From an uncultured Eubacterium sp. (GTDB lineage: Bacteria; Bacillota; Clostridia; Lachnospirales; Lachnospiraceae): a stretch of 64,000 nt of DNA. The stretch covers positions 62,001 to 126,000 of the forward strand of contig CAMUHY010000005.1 of assembly GCA_947088865.1 (NCBI GenBank). The letters run 5' to 3'. The notes below the pieces were generated by a model. The model was not told the DNA's origin. It saw only the letters and a list, made by a program, of their open reading frames with translations, and searched no databases. Shown piece after piece: positions 28,410-38,610 of the stretch; the first letter of the stretch is position 1; each line of letters begins with the position of its first letter. The position numbers were made by a program, and so were the translations under genes.

Positions 28410-28458
28410 TTAAGGTAGCCATGATATTTTCAAAATACAAATATCACAGCTACCTTAA
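28410..28458. terminator. Long inverted repeat at the right end of the island
   Basis: TTAAGGTAGC (28410-28419) with GCTACCTTAA (28449-28458), extended inward by TGATATTT/AAATATCA. A very stable hairpin lying between the + strand coiled-coil gene and a - strand coding remnant; no immediate U-tract on either strand. It may be a shared convergent terminator or an element end. Confidence 0.5.
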
Positions 28459-28625
28459 GTATTAATACAAAAAACATAATATACAAGAGTTTCTTTTTTC
28501 TTTTCAAAAATTTTACCATCAATATCTATACTTTTTCTTGATTTATCACCCATTTTATAGTATATTAAGGCAAGACTTTGGTCTGATACTTGTTGATGTT
28601 GCCAATTTTGTGCAGGACTTAATGT
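28455..28625 (-). pseudogene. Possible 3' remnant of a gene on the minus strand
   Basis: Read leftward, this stretch encodes a plausible hydrophilic tail (…YYKMGDKSRKSIDIDGKIFEKKKE…) with natural codon choice, ending at a stop inside the inverted repeat. No full-length gene or SD precedes it, and it runs into the plsX upstream region. It may be a leftover from the event that inserted the island, or chance. No family recognised. Confidence 0.25.
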
Positions 28626-28658
28626 TTCAAAGCAAAATGGGGCAATTGACAGAAAGGT

Positions 28659-29699
28659 ATGGTTGTTGATATGGCTCAACTATGTAGGGTTGCATTGGAT
28701 GCAATGGGAGGTGATAACGCCCCAGATGAAATTGTAAAAGGTGCTGTCCATGCAGTGAATGCAACAAATAATATTGAGGTAAATCTTGTTGGAAAACAAG
28801 AGTTAATAAAAGAGCAGCTTAAAAAATATAAATATAATAAAGATAGAATAAAAATTACCGATGCAAGAGATGTTATTGAAACAGGCGATTCGCCTGTGAT
28901 GGCAGTTCGGAGAAAGAAAGAATCCTCTCTTGTAAAAGCATTGTATATTGTAAAAAACGGCGAGGCTGATGCGTTTGTTTCAGCAGGAAGTTCAGGCGCT
29001 ATTATTGTCGGAGGTCAGACCATTGTAGGTAAGATAAAAGGGGTAGAGCGTCCGCCGATGGCTCCATTGATTCCTACGGCAAAAGGCGTTTCTATACTGA
29101 TAGACAGCGGCGGCAATGTCGATGCCAGACCTAATTTTTTGATTCAGTGGGCAAAGATGGGTTCTTTGTATATGGAACATATCATTGGCATTAAAAAGCC
29201 AAAAGTAGCTATTGTTAATGTCGGTGTGGAGGAAGAAAAAGGGAATGCACTTGTAAAAGCAACATATCCTTTGTTAAAAGAATGTAAGGATATCCATTTT
29301 ATTGGCAGTATTGAAGCCAGAGAAATTCCAAACGGGGAAGCCGATGTGATTGTCTGTGATGCTTTTGTTGGAAATGTTATTTTAAAATTATATGAGGGTA
29401 CAGCGTCCACTTTGATTAAGACTATCAAGGGCTGTATGATGAAAAGTGTTAAAACTAAGATTGGTGCTTTATTGATAAAAAAAGCTCTCAAGCAAGAGCT
29501 TAAAAAGATGGATGCCACAGAGTATGGCGGCGCGCCGTTAATTGGATTAAATGGTCTAGTCGTAAAAGTGCATGGCAATGCGAAATCAAAAGAGATAAAA
29601 AATGCACTGCTTCAATGCGTTAAATTTAAACAGCAAAATATTAATCAATTAATAGCAAAATCAATGAAAAAAGAAGAAAAAGAAGAAATAGAAAATTGA
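28659..29699 (+). CDS. plsX: Phosphate acyltransferase PlsX
   Basis: Converts acyl-ACP to acyl-phosphate, the acyl donor for PlsY (encoded at 57742). The N-terminal VALDAMGGDNAPDEIVKGA motif is diagnostic; also seen are SAGSSGAI and GNVILKLYEGTA near the C-terminus. 346 aa from ATG 28659. The start is uncertain: GAAAGG (28652-28657) is 1 nt from ATG 28659 and 13 nt from ATG 28671. This odd leader lies at the island junction. A Lys/Glu-rich tail follows the core. Heads plsX-acpP-rnc-smc-ftsY. Confidence 0.95.
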   Translation: MVVDMAQLCRVALDAMGGDNAPDEIVKGAVHAVNATNNIEVNLVGKQELIKEQLKKYKYNKDRIKITDARDVIETGDSPVMAVRRKKESSLVKALYIVKNGEADAFVSAGSSGAIIVGGQTIVGKIKGVERPPMAPLIPTAKGVSILIDSGGNVDARPNFLIQWAKMGSLYMEHIIGIKKPKVAIVNVGVEEEKGNALVKATYPLLKECKDIHFIGSIEAREIPNGEADVIVCDAFVGNVILKLYEGTASTLIKTIKGCMMKSVKTKIGALLIKKALKQELKKMDATEYGGAPLIGLNGLVVKVHGNAKSKEIKNALLQCVKFKQQNINQLIAKSMKKEEKEEIEN

Positions 29700-29724
29700 T
29701 AAAAGTTATTTTAGGAGGTTTATG

Positions 29725-29949
29725 ATGGAATTTGAAAAAATGCAGGGAATTATTGCGGAAGTGTTGGATATTGACAAATCAAAAATTACATTGGAAAGTA
29801 CTTTTGAAGAATTGGGCGCCGATTCTTTAGACGTTTTACAGATTATTATGGGAATTGAGGATACATTTGAGATTAAGATTCCTGATGAAGCAACAGAAAA
29901 GATTGTAACAGTATCCGATGCAGTTGAACAGATTAAAACGGTGCTTTAA
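29725..29949 (+). CDS. acpP: Acyl carrier protein
   Basis: 74 aa carrier of fatty-acyl chains. The phosphopantetheine attachment serine is Ser34 in GADSLDV. ATG 29725 is preferred over ATG 29722 because AGGAGG (29713-29718) is 6 nt upstream. Directly after plsX, whose substrate it carries. Confidence 0.96.
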   Translation: MEFEKMQGIIAEVLDIDKSKITLESTFEELGADSLDVLQIIMGIEDTFEIKIPDEATEKIVTVSDAVEQIKTVL

Positions 29950-29982
29950 TCTTTAGAATTTTGTTATTTTGTTGCATAAAAT

Positions 29983-30016
29983 GAGGCTGCCGCATTGGAG
30001 CGGTAGCCTCTTATTT
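29983..30016 (+). terminator. Terminator or attenuator between acpP and rnc
   Basis: GAGGCTGCCGC (29983-29993) and GCGGTAGCCTC (30000-30010) form a perfect-type 11-bp stem with one G-T pair, loop of 6, followed by TTATTT. TGCCGC in its 5' arm can alternatively pair with GCGGCA (30038-30043), just before the rnc SD, so it may be regulatory. Confidence 0.7.
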
Positions 30017-30056
30017 GACATAAAAGCCTTGCAGTATGCGGCATGAAAGGAGTAAA

Positions 30057-30776
30057 ATGCCTCAGCACAATACAAATTTAGATGAATTTCAAAATCGTAT
30101 AGGTTATCAATTTAATGATATTAATATGTTAAAAAATGCTTTGACACACAGTTCTTATGCCAATGAAATAAAATTAAAAAAGGTAAGTAATAATGAACGG
30201 CTTGAATTTTTGGGAGATGCCGTGTTAGAGCTGACTTCAAGCGATTATATTTATCGAAATAATCAAATGAGCGAAGGGGAGATGTCGAGGCTGCGTGCAA
30301 GTATTGTATGTGAGCCTACATTAGCTATGTGTGCCCGAAGTTTTGGTCTGGAAAAATATATAATGCTTGGAAAAGGGGAAGAGCTGACAGGAGGACGAGA
30401 GCGTGATTCGATTATCTCCGACGCCTGTGAAGCATTAATCGGTTCTATTTATATAGATGGTGGATTTGCTAAAGCAAAAGAGTTTATTGAAAAATTTATA
30501 TTAAATGATTTGGAGAATAAAAAACTTTTTTATGACAGTAAGACTATTTTGCAGGAAGTTGTGCAAGCACATGGATTGGATGTAGAGTATGAACAGATAT
30601 CGGAAGTTGGACCAGAACATGACAAGACATTTGTTGTCAGTGCAAAATGCGGTGATTTATTTCATGTTCAAGCTAGTGGGCATACAAAAAAGGCAGCACA
30701 GCAAAAGGCAGCATATGAGGCTCTTTTATTATTGAAAAAAAGAAACATTGATATCAAACCGAAAGGGAAGAAATAA
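30057..30776 (+). CDS. rnc: Ribonuclease III
   Basis: Double-strand-specific endonuclease maturing rRNA and processing structured mRNA. The catalytic signature NERLEFLGDAVLEL lies at residues 46-59 (Glu50, Asp54). A second acidic cluster SDACEALIGSIYIDGG follows, and a C-terminal double-stranded RNA-binding domain (about 160-232) has KKAAQQKAAYEAL. 239 aa. ATG 30057 follows SD AAAGGAG; an in-frame ATG at 30036 precedes that SD. Its TAA overlaps the smc ATG by 1 nt. Confidence 0.96.
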   Translation: MPQHNTNLDEFQNRIGYQFNDINMLKNALTHSSYANEIKLKKVSNNERLEFLGDAVLELTSSDYIYRNNQMSEGEMSRLRASIVCEPTLAMCARSFGLEKYIMLGKGEELTGGRERDSIISDACEALIGSIYIDGGFAKAKEFIEKFILNDLENKKLFYDSKTILQEVVQAHGLDVEYEQISEVGPEHDKTFVVSAKCGDLFHVQASGHTKKAAQQKAAYEALLLLKKRNIDIKPKGKK

Positions 30777-33700
30777 TGTATTTAAAAAGTATAGAAGTGC
30801 AAGGGTTCAAATCGTTTGTCAATCGAATTGTATTTGAATTTCCAACAGGTATTACAGGTATTGTAGGACCAAACGGTTCCGGCAAAAGCAATGTTGCCGA
30901 TGCAGTTCGTTGGGTTTTGGGTGAACAGAGTGCAAAACAGCTTCGTGGTGCAAAAATGGAAGATGTTATATTTGCAGGCACACAGGCAAGAAAACCGGTG
31001 GGGTATGCTTATGTATCCATTACATTAGATAATTCAGACCATGCACTTTTGGTTGATTACAATGAAGTGACTATTACAAGAAAAGTATTTCGTTCTGGAG
31101 AAAGCGAATACAAAATCAATGGCAATAGCTGTCGGTTAAGGGATATAACAGAATTATTTTATGACACAGGTATTGGCAAAGAGGGTTATTCGATTATAGG
31201 TCAAGGTCAGATTGATAAAATTCTTAGCGGAAAACCAGAGGAACGACGAGAATTATTTGACGAGGCAGCAGGAATTGTCAAATTTAAGAGAAGAAAAGCG
31301 GCATCCATTAAAAAGCTGGAACATGAGCATGAAAATTTGGTGCGTGTAAAAGATATTTTGGCAGAACTGGAAAAACAAGTTGAACCGTTAAAAGAACAGT
31401 CTGAAAAAGCAAGAGAATATTTAAAATTAAAAGAAAATTTAAAAATACATGATGTCAATGCGTTTTTATTAGAACATGAAAAAATCAAAACGGAACTTTC
31501 AAATCTTAATTCAAAATTAGAGATTGTTATGACCGATTTAAAACAGTCTAATGAAGATTATGAGGCGACAAAAGCGGAATATGAGGATATTGAAGAACAG
31601 CTCAAACGCTTAAATCATGATTTGGATAACATTAATCATATGTTGTCGGATACAGAAGTTGAAAAAGAGCGTTTGGAGGGGATGATAAATGTATATGCAG
31701 AGCAGATAAAAACCATTGAGGCGAGCAATATACATTTTACAAACAGACAGCAAGTGATTGACCATTCCATTGAGGAAAAACAGCAAGAGATGGAATGTCA
31801 AAAAAAAGAAAAAGAAGAGCTTGACAGTTGTTTAAAGGAGTATGAACAAAAGAAAAAAGACATCGAACAGCAGTCAACATTGATGCAAGATTCCATAACA
31901 GAAATTTCTGAAAAAATTGATTGGAACAATAATGTTATTTTTGGACTTTTAGGTGAAAAAAATGCAATCGCTGCAAATAATCAGCGTCTTGCAACAATGT
32001 TAGAGCAGTTTAATATTCGTAAAGCAGAGTATAACAGCCAGATTATACAATACAAAAGTGAGGAGAATATTCAAGATGATATTCTTTGTCAATATGAAAA
32101 GCAGCTTTTAGAAGAACAAAATAAGATAAAAGAAATTGAAAGCAATATCAATCAATTAAATACCAATATAGAAAAAAACAAGCTGCGTATTGGAGAGCTT
32201 ACCAATCTTATTGACAGGCAGCAGGCTGGGTATCACAGAGAAAAATCAAAGCTGGAATCATTAATTGATATTACGACAAAGTATGACGGTTATGGAAACA
32301 GCATAAAAAAGATTATGGAGCAAAAAGCCTCAAACAAGGGAATACTTGGTGTAATTGCCGATGTCATTAAGGTTGAAAAAAAATATGAGACGGCTATTGA
32401 AACAGCATTAGGCGGAACGATACAAAACATTGTTACCGATAATGAAAATACAGCAAAAGAACTGATTACATATTTAAAAGAAAATAAATTTGGACGAGCT
32501 ACTTTTTTGCCATTGTCAACAATCAGTGGGAAAAATACACTTGAAAAAGAACCTTGCATAAAGGAAAATGGCGTTGTGGGGATTGCGAGCAATCTTGTCA
32601 AAGTAAGTTTTGAATATGAAAAACTTGCAAAATATTTGTTGGGTCGTATTTTAGTGGTTGATACAATTGATAATGCGCTTGTCATTGCCAGAAAATATAA
32701 ACATAGTATAAGAATTGTGACATTGGAGGGAGAACAGCTTAATCCAGGCGGTTCTATGACAGGCGGAGCCTTTAAAAATACCAATAATTTACTTGGAAGA
32801 AGGCGTGAGATAGAAGAACTGAAAAAAAATGTTGCCGCGATAAACAAAGAACTTGGAGAATATAAGGAGGAATTGTCTAAACAAAGGCAAGAACGAACCT
32901 TATTGAGAGAACAACTGGATAACAGCAATCAATTGATGAGAGAAGCACAGATTGCAATAAATACAGTCCAGATGAATTTAAATCAAGCAAAAGGCAAAAA
33001 AGAAGATATTATAAAAACATATAAGTTGGCTGTTCAAAATATTGCACAGATAGACCGTGAAATAAACGATATCAATCTGCAATTGTCCAATGTGACAAAA
33101 AATTCAAACGAATTAGACCATAAAAAAGAATTGGCGCAAAAAGAAATTGATGCGTTAAATGAGTTATTATTGCAAAAACATCAAGAAGAAAACAAACATC
33201 ATGGTTTGGCACAGCAAATAACGATTGAGTATTCTTCACTGGTTCAAAAAGAACAGTTTATCCATGAAAATATGCAGCGTTTGGAGTCCGAAATTAAGGC
33301 TTTAGAAAATGAAAAAGCGGATATTATCACAAAAATGGCGACAACAAATGATGATATTGCGGCCAAAAATAACGAAATTGTAGATGTAAAAGAACAGATA
33401 AAAAATGCTGGAAAGCAAATGAATCAGTATCATAAAAAAGTAGACGAATTAAAGGCTATGCGGGAACAGTGGAATGAGACACACAAGGCATTTTTTGAAA
33501 AGAGAGAACAAATTAGCGCGCATATATCAGATTTGGATAAAGAGGCAACTCGTTTAAATGCTAGTATAGAAAAGCAGGAGGAAGCTAATGATAACATTAT
33601 TAACTATATGTGGGAAGAATATGAATTGACATATAGTTATGCGCTTCCATTTAAAGATGAAAATCTTACAAGTTTATCCTTTATTAAAAAACAAATACAA

Positions 33701-34360
33701 GCGTTAAAAACACAGATAAAATCGTTAGGTGACGTCAATGTCAATGCAATTGAAGAATATAAACAGGTCAGCGAACGATATACGTTTTTAAAGGAACAGC
33801 ATGATGATTTGATTGAGTCCGAAAATGTATTAAATACAATTATTAAAGATTTAGATACTGGAATGAGGGTTCAATTTAAGCAAAAATTTGAGGAGATTAA
33901 AGTAGCGTTTGACAACGTATTTAAAGAGCTTTTTGGCGGAGGTCGAGGAGCCATACAGCTTATGGAAGATGAGGATATCTTAGAAGCTGGTATTCATATT
34001 ATTTCACAACCGCCCGGAAAAAAACTTCAAAATATGATGCAGCTTTCTGGTGGAGAACGAGCGTTGACAGCGATTGCATTACTGTTTGCCATACAAAATT
34101 TAAAGCCTTCACCATTTTGCTTGTTGGACGAAATTGAAGCGGCGCTTGATGATTCCAATGTAGAACGATTTGCAAATTATCTTCATAAGTTGACAAAACA
34201 TACACAGTTTATCGTCATTACACATAGAAGAGGCACGATGAATGCAGCAGACCGTCTATATGGTATTACCATGCAGGAAAAAGGTGTTTCAACACTAGTT
34301 TCGGTTGATTTGATTGAGGATAAATTGGAAAAAGAAAGGGGATACAATGGGGCTGTTTAG
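30776..34360 (+). CDS. smc: Chromosome segregation protein SMC
   Basis: ATPase that with ScpA/ScpB forms bacterial condensin. Walker A GPNGSGKSN (about 32-40), coiled coil, hinge domain (about 515-660, including a GGSMTGG end), second coiled coil, ABC signature LSGGERALTA (about 1089) and Walker B CLLDEIEAALDD. 1194 aa, full length. Translationally coupled to rnc (TAATG) and overlapping ftsY by 14 nt. Confidence 0.98.
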   Translation: MYLKSIEVQGFKSFVNRIVFEFPTGITGIVGPNGSGKSNVADAVRWVLGEQSAKQLRGAKMEDVIFAGTQARKPVGYAYVSITLDNSDHALLVDYNEVTITRKVFRSGESEYKINGNSCRLRDITELFYDTGIGKEGYSIIGQGQIDKILSGKPEERRELFDEAAGIVKFKRRKAASIKKLEHEHENLVRVKDILAELEKQVEPLKEQSEKAREYLKLKENLKIHDVNAFLLEHEKIKTELSNLNSKLEIVMTDLKQSNEDYEATKAEYEDIEEQLKRLNHDLDNINHMLSDTEVEKERLEGMINVYAEQIKTIEASNIHFTNRQQVIDHSIEEKQQEMECQKKEKEELDSCLKEYEQKKKDIEQQSTLMQDSITEISEKIDWNNNVIFGLLGEKNAIAANNQRLATMLEQFNIRKAEYNSQIIQYKSEENIQDDILCQYEKQLLEEQNKIKEIESNINQLNTNIEKNKLRIGELTNLIDRQQAGYHREKSKLESLIDITTKYDGYGNSIKKIMEQKASNKGILGVIADVIKVEKKYETAIETALGGTIQNIVTDNENTAKELITYLKENKFGRATFLPLSTISGKNTLEKEPCIKENGVVGIASNLVKVSFEYEKLAKYLLGRILVVDTIDNALVIARKYKHSIRIVTLEGEQLNPGGSMTGGAFKNTNNLLGRRREIEELKKNVAAINKELGEYKEELSKQRQERTLLREQLDNSNQLMREAQIAINTVQMNLNQAKGKKEDIIKTYKLAVQNIAQIDREINDINLQLSNVTKNSNELDHKKELAQKEIDALNELLLQKHQEENKHHGLAQQITIEYSSLVQKEQFIHENMQRLESEIKALENEKADIITKMATTNDDIAAKNNEIVDVKEQIKNAGKQMNQYHKKVDELKAMREQWNETHKAFFEKREQISAHISDLDKEATRLNASIEKQEEANDNIINYMWEEYELTYSYALPFKDENLTSLSFIKKQIQALKTQIKSLGDVNVNAIEEYKQVSERYTFLKEQHDDLIESENVLNTIIKDLDTGMRVQFKQKFEEIKVAFDNVFKELFGGGRGAIQLMEDEDILEAGIHIISQPPGKKLQNMMQLSGGERALTAIALLFAIQNLKPSPFCLLDEIEAALDDSNVERFANYLHKLTKHTQFIVITHRRGTMNAADRLYGITMQEKGVSTLVSVDLIEDKLEKERGYNGAV

Positions 34361-35285
34361 TAAATTAAAAGAAGGTCTTACAAAAACAAGGAATAATATT
34401 GTAGCAGGCATTGATTCCATATTCAGTGGTTTTTCAAGTATTGATGATGAATTTTATGAAGAACTTGAGGAAACCCTAATTATGGGGGATATTGGCGTTC
34501 GAGCTACGGAGGAGATTATTGAAGATTTAAAAATAAAAGTAAAAGAAAATAAGATTAAAAATCCGACGGATTGCAAACAACTTTTAATTGATACCATAAA
34601 AGAAAAAATGAATCTTGGTGAAAATGCGTATGAATTTGAAAACCGCAAATCTATTGTAATGTTGATTGGCGTAAATGGCGTTGGAAAGACAACATCCGTA
34701 GGTAAACTTGCAGGGCATTTGAGGGCGCAAAACAAGAAGGTGCTGATGGCTGCTGCCGATACATTTCGAGCTGCCGCTATTGAGCAGCTCACGGAGTGGT
34801 CAAACAGAACAGGAACCGATATTATTGCACAGTCGGAAGGTTCAGACCCTGCGGCAGTTATTTATGATTCCATCGCTGCTGCCAAAGCAAGAAATGTCGA
34901 TGTTTTGCTGTGCGATACGGCAGGACGGCTTCATAACAAAAAAAATTTGATGGAAGAGCTGCGAAAGATTGACAGAATTATTGAAAGAGAGTATTCTGAT
35001 GCGTACAGAGAAAATTTGATTGTATTGGATGCTACAACAGGTCAAAATGCACTGTCCCAATTAAAAGAATTTAATGATGTCACCAATATTACAGGAATTA
35101 TTCTTACAAAGATGGACGGAACGGCAAAGGGCGGAATTGCCGTTGCTATTCAGGCAGAGATGGGGATTCCTGTAAAATATATTGGCGTCGGTGAACGTGT
35201 GGAAGATTTGCAAAAATTTGATTCGGATACATTTGTCAATGCGTTGTTTGATGTGAAGCATGAAGAGCAGGAGAATGAAGAATAA
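34347..35285 (+). CDS. ftsY: Signal recognition particle receptor FtsY
   Basis: SRP GTPase receptor targeting nascent membrane proteins; partner of Ffh (41389). The N domain carries the TRNNIVAGIDSIF region. The G domain has GVNGVGKTTSVGKL (about 108-121), DTAGRL, and TKMDGTAKGG. 312 aa with no long acidic A domain, as in many Gram-positives. ATG 34347 follows SD AAAGGGG within the smc 3' end. Confidence 0.97.
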   Translation: MGLFSKLKEGLTKTRNNIVAGIDSIFSGFSSIDDEFYEELEETLIMGDIGVRATEEIIEDLKIKVKENKIKNPTDCKQLLIDTIKEKMNLGENAYEFENRKSIVMLIGVNGVGKTTSVGKLAGHLRAQNKKVLMAAADTFRAAAIEQLTEWSNRTGTDIIAQSEGSDPAAVIYDSIAAAKARNVDVLLCDTAGRLHNKKNLMEELRKIDRIIEREYSDAYRENLIVLDATTGQNALSQLKEFNDVTNITGIILTKMDGTAKGGIAVAIQAEMGIPVKYIGVGERVEDLQKFDSDTFVNALFDVKHEEQENEE

Positions 35286-35295
35286 AAGGATAGAA

Positions 35296-36531
35296 GTGGA
35301 GAATAGAAAAATAATGGAAGAGTTATCGTTAAAAAAATTTGAGGAGGCTTCTGAGAAAGTAAAAGAAGTCACATTAGATACCAACCTTGTATTTAGTGAA
35401 TATTTTAGCAGCAAAACGGGCAATAAAGTTTATCTTAAACCAGAAAATATGCAGTATACAGGAGCTTATAAGGTAAGGGGAGCTTACTATAAAATAAGCA
35501 CATTATCGGATGAGGAAAGAAAAAAAGGGTTGATTACGGCATCCGCTGGCAATCATGCGCAAGGCGTTGCCTATGCGGCTAAAAAATATGGTGTGAAGGC
35601 AACGGTTGTTATGCCAACCACGACACCACTTATTAAGGTTAATCGAACAAAAAATTATGGCGCCAATGTTATTTTATATGGCAATGTATATGACGAGTCC
35701 TGTGAATATGCGATGAATCTTGCCGAAAAAGAAGGACTTACATTTGTTCATCCGTTTAACGACCTTGACGTAGCGACGGGACAAGGCTCCATTGCTATGG
35801 AGATAATAAAAGAACTGCCAACCGTCGATTATATTCTTGTTCCTGTTGGCGGCGGCGGACTGGCTACGGGTGTTTCTGCTCTGGCAAAATTTTTAAATCC
35901 AAGTATAAAAGTGATTGGTGTTGAGCCAGCAGGCGCTAATTGTCTTCAAGTATCATTAAAAGAGGGAAAAGTGGTAACGCTTCCTTCTGTCAATACCATT
36001 GCAGATGGAACGGCTGTTCAGACGCCAGGCGATAAATTATTCCCATATCTTCAAAAAAATTTGGATGATGTTATTGCAGTTCCCGATGAAGATTTGATTG
36101 TTGCGTTTCTTGATATGGTAGAAAATCATAAGATGGTTGTGGAAAATTCAGGACTTTTGACGGTGGCAGCATTAAAACAGCTCAAAGTAAAAGATAAGAA
36201 AATCGTTGCTATCCTTTCAGGCGGCAATATGGATGTAATAACCATGTCTTCTGTGGTACAGCAAGGTCTTGTTCAGCGAAGCAGAATTTTTACAGTTTCT
36301 GTTTTGCTTCCAGATAAGCCAGGCGAGCTTGTCCGTGTTGCAAGCATTATAGCGGAGGCAAAAGGAAATGTTATTAAGCTGGAACATAACCAGTTTGTAA
36401 GTATTAACAGAAAAGCTACCGTTGAGCTTAGAATAACGATTGAAGCATTTGGACATGAACACAAAAACGAAATTGTAAAAAAATTAGAAGAAGACGGATT
36501 AAGACCCAAAATTGTAAAAGTGAATATTTAA
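35296..36531 (+). CDS. ilvA: Threonine ammonia-lyase (ACT-containing, PLP-dependent)
   Basis: Deaminates threonine to 2-oxobutyrate, feeding isoleucine synthesis or catabolism. PLP lysine Lys59 in TGAYKVRG; phosphate loop GGGGLATG; C-terminal single ACT domain (VLLPDKPGELVRVAS). 411 aa, matching the medium form (single ACT) rather than the long E. coli IlvA; a tdcB designation is equally possible. GTG 35296 is chosen because AAAGGA (35285-35290) lies 5 nt upstream; ATG 35314 is the alternative. It follows ftsY by 10 nt. Confidence 0.88.
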   Translation: MENRKIMEELSLKKFEEASEKVKEVTLDTNLVFSEYFSSKTGNKVYLKPENMQYTGAYKVRGAYYKISTLSDEERKKGLITASAGNHAQGVAYAAKKYGVKATVVMPTTTPLIKVNRTKNYGANVILYGNVYDESCEYAMNLAEKEGLTFVHPFNDLDVATGQGSIAMEIIKELPTVDYILVPVGGGGLATGVSALAKFLNPSIKVIGVEPAGANCLQVSLKEGKVVTLPSVNTIADGTAVQTPGDKLFPYLQKNLDDVIAVPDEDLIVAFLDMVENHKMVVENSGLLTVAALKQLKVKDKKIVAILSGGNMDVITMSSVVQQGLVQRSRIFTVSVLLPDKPGELVRVASIIAEAKGNVIKLEHNQFVSINRKATVELRITIEAFGHEHKNEIVKKLEEDGLRPKIVKVNI

Positions 36532-36576
36532 AAGATTTCTAATGAGTAAAAAAGATGATAAGCAGGAGATAAAATA

Positions 36577-38610
36577 ATGAAAAATTGGAAAATGAGTAGA
36601 AAACTCACAATTGGAATTATGCTTATTGTTATATTGTGTATGAGCTTGTTATATATAGTAGCAAACAAGACATTGAGCGGATTGATTGAGCAATCCGAAC
36701 ATAAGCATATGGAAAATATGTTGACAGCACAAGTCGGTATGATTGAAGAATATGTAACTAGACAAGAAGAGTCTTTGATTGCATATAGTAAAACTCCTGC
36801 GGTTAGAGAACTTTTAAAAGATGTAAATAATAAGGAAAAATCCGATTATGTGCAGGAATATACCAATAATTATTATAATGGATTAGATAATTGGGAAGGT
36901 CTGTACATTGGCGAATGGAATACACATGTTATTACACACACCACACCAGGTGTTGCTGGTATGATTTTAAGAGAAGGCGATTCATTAAAAGAACTGCAAA
37001 AGGCTATGATTTCAAGAAATGGGTTGTACGATGCTGGAATTATTGTATCGCCAGCATCGGGAAAACTTATTTTGTCAATGTACTGTCCTGTATTTGATAC
37101 AGATGGAACGACAATTTTAGGTTATGTCGGCGGAGGACCACTTGTCGAAAAATTAAAAGAAATTTTAGATAAAATGCAAAATAAAGAAGATACAGCAAAG
37201 TACTATATGATAAATGTTCAAACAGGCATGTATATTTTTGCTGAAGACGAAACGTTAATAGCAACAAAAATTCAAGATGATATGCTTTTGGATATTATAA
37301 GTCAGATAAAAGCAGGCACCACCATAGGAGAAGCAAGAGCTAAAAATGAACAAGGCATACAGATTGCCAACTTTCAATATATTGACAAGCAAGAATGGGC
37401 TGTTGTTTCTTTTGACAATGAAAATAATATTTATAGTACAGCCAATAAAAACATGGCGATTCTAGGTCAAATCTGTATTCTTTTTGTTCTGATAATTAGT
37501 GTATTGGCATTTATTATGATTTCTTTTAGTATAAAGCCATTGCGTTATATAGAAGAATCTATTATAGAGTTTAGTCATTTAAAACTTCAAAAAAATGAAA
37601 AAATGCAGTCATGGGTTGGGAAAAAAAGTGAAGTTGGAAAAATTGCAACAGCGATGGATTCGCTATATACTGCAATGACTGATATTGTAAATACATTGGC
37701 TTCATGTTCTGCTTCTTTAAATGATATGGCTGAAAAAATGCAGGATTCCTCTAATTTATTGATTGCCTGTGTTTCTGATAATTCTGAAGCGACAGCAGCT
37801 TTTGCACAGCATACAAAAGAGATTGACTGTGCTATGGATATGGTTGGTCAGGAAATGGTTGAGATTACAAAAGTTGTCTCAAAGGTGGAGAATCAAATTA
37901 AGCAGGGAAATACATACAGTACTGGATTATTAGACAAAGTAGAACAAATACAGCAAATGGTGAACGTTACATTGGAAAATACTAATATGCAGATTGGTGA
38001 AAATCAGCAGGCAATCGAGAAAGCAATGGAAGAATTGCAGTCCATTATGCGCATTGATGCAATGGCTTCGCAAATTTTAGATATTACTAGCCAGACAAAT
38101 TTGCTGTCTTTAAACGCTTCCATTGAAGCGGCAAGAGCAGGCGAGGCAGGAAAAGGCTTTGCAGTCGTTGCCAGTGAAATTGGCAATTTAGCAAGCAGCT
38201 CATCTAAGACAACAACACAGATTCAGCAAATTTGCAATGAGACAAAAAATAATATTGCCCATGTTCAGACCTGTTTTGATGAGGTGATTTTATTTTTACA
38301 AAAAGATGTTCAGATGCAGTTTACAGAATTTGCAACAGCTATCAAAGATTATGGCAGTTCAATTACTAACATGCAGATAATTATATCAAATATTGCTCAA
38401 GCTTCTGATATATTTGTGGATACCGTGCAAAATATACAGGAGCAGATTCGCAAAGTATCAGATGTTCCAGACAGTTCCAATATTAAAAATGAGGATATAT
38501 TAGATAAATCCAGACAAATAAAAGAAATGGTGGAAGTAATGAATGTTATTGTCAGCAGAAACAAGGAAAATGCAAATGAAATTGATGGCGTTTTAAGACG
38601 TTTTTCATAA
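36577..38610 (+). CDS. Methyl-accepting chemotaxis protein
   Basis: 677 aa transducer. TM1 at about 11-29; extracytoplasmic sensor about 30-295, Cache-like in layout ([12 protein letters not shown]); TM2 about 298-320; then a cytoplasmic coiled coil with the conserved hairpin tip around 495-545 ([28 protein letters not shown]). SD GGAG precedes ATG 36577. No che genes are nearby, so this is an orphan receptor in the window. Ligand unknown. Confidence 0.92.
   Translation: MKNWKMSRKLTIGIMLIVILCMSLLYIVANKTLSGLIEQSEHKHMENMLTAQVGMIEEYVTRQEESLIAYSKTPAVRELLKDVNNKEKSDYVQEYTNNYYNGLDNWEGLYIGEWNTHVITHTTPGVAGMILREGDSLKELQKAMISRNGLYDAGIIVSPASGKLILSMYCPVFDTDGTTILGYVGGGPLVEKLKEILDKMQNKEDTAKYYMINVQTGMYIFAEDETLIATKIQDDMLLDIISQIKAGTTIGEARAKNEQGIQIANFQYIDKQEWAVVSFDNENNIYSTANKNMAILGQICILFVLIISVLAFIMISFSIKPLRYIEESIIEFSHLKLQKNEKMQSWVGKKSEVGKIATAMDSLYTAMTDIVNTLASCSASLNDMAEKMQDSSNLLIACVSDNSEATAAFAQHTKEIDCAMDMVGQEMVEITKVVSKVENQIKQGNTYSTGLLDKVEQIQQMVNVTLENTNMQIGENQQAIEKAMEELQSIMRIDAMASQILDITSQTNLLSLNASIEAARAGEAGKGFAVVASEIGNLASSSSKTTTQIQQICNETKNNIAHVQTCFDEVILFLQKDVQMQFTEFATAIKDYGSSITNMQIIISNIAQASDIFVDTVQNIQEQIRKVSDVPDSSNIKNEDILDKSRQIKEMVEVMNVIVSRNKENANEIDGVLRRFS

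Noticed and set aside
28645..28650. TTGACA hexamer in front of plsX
   Set aside because: It is only a few bases from the start codon and cannot act as a -35 for plsX; no -10 lies at proper distance before the gene.
32290..32928. 212-residue - strand frame inside smc
   Set aside because: Antisense to the conserved SMC hinge region; Ser/Phe-rich shadow frame without an SD.
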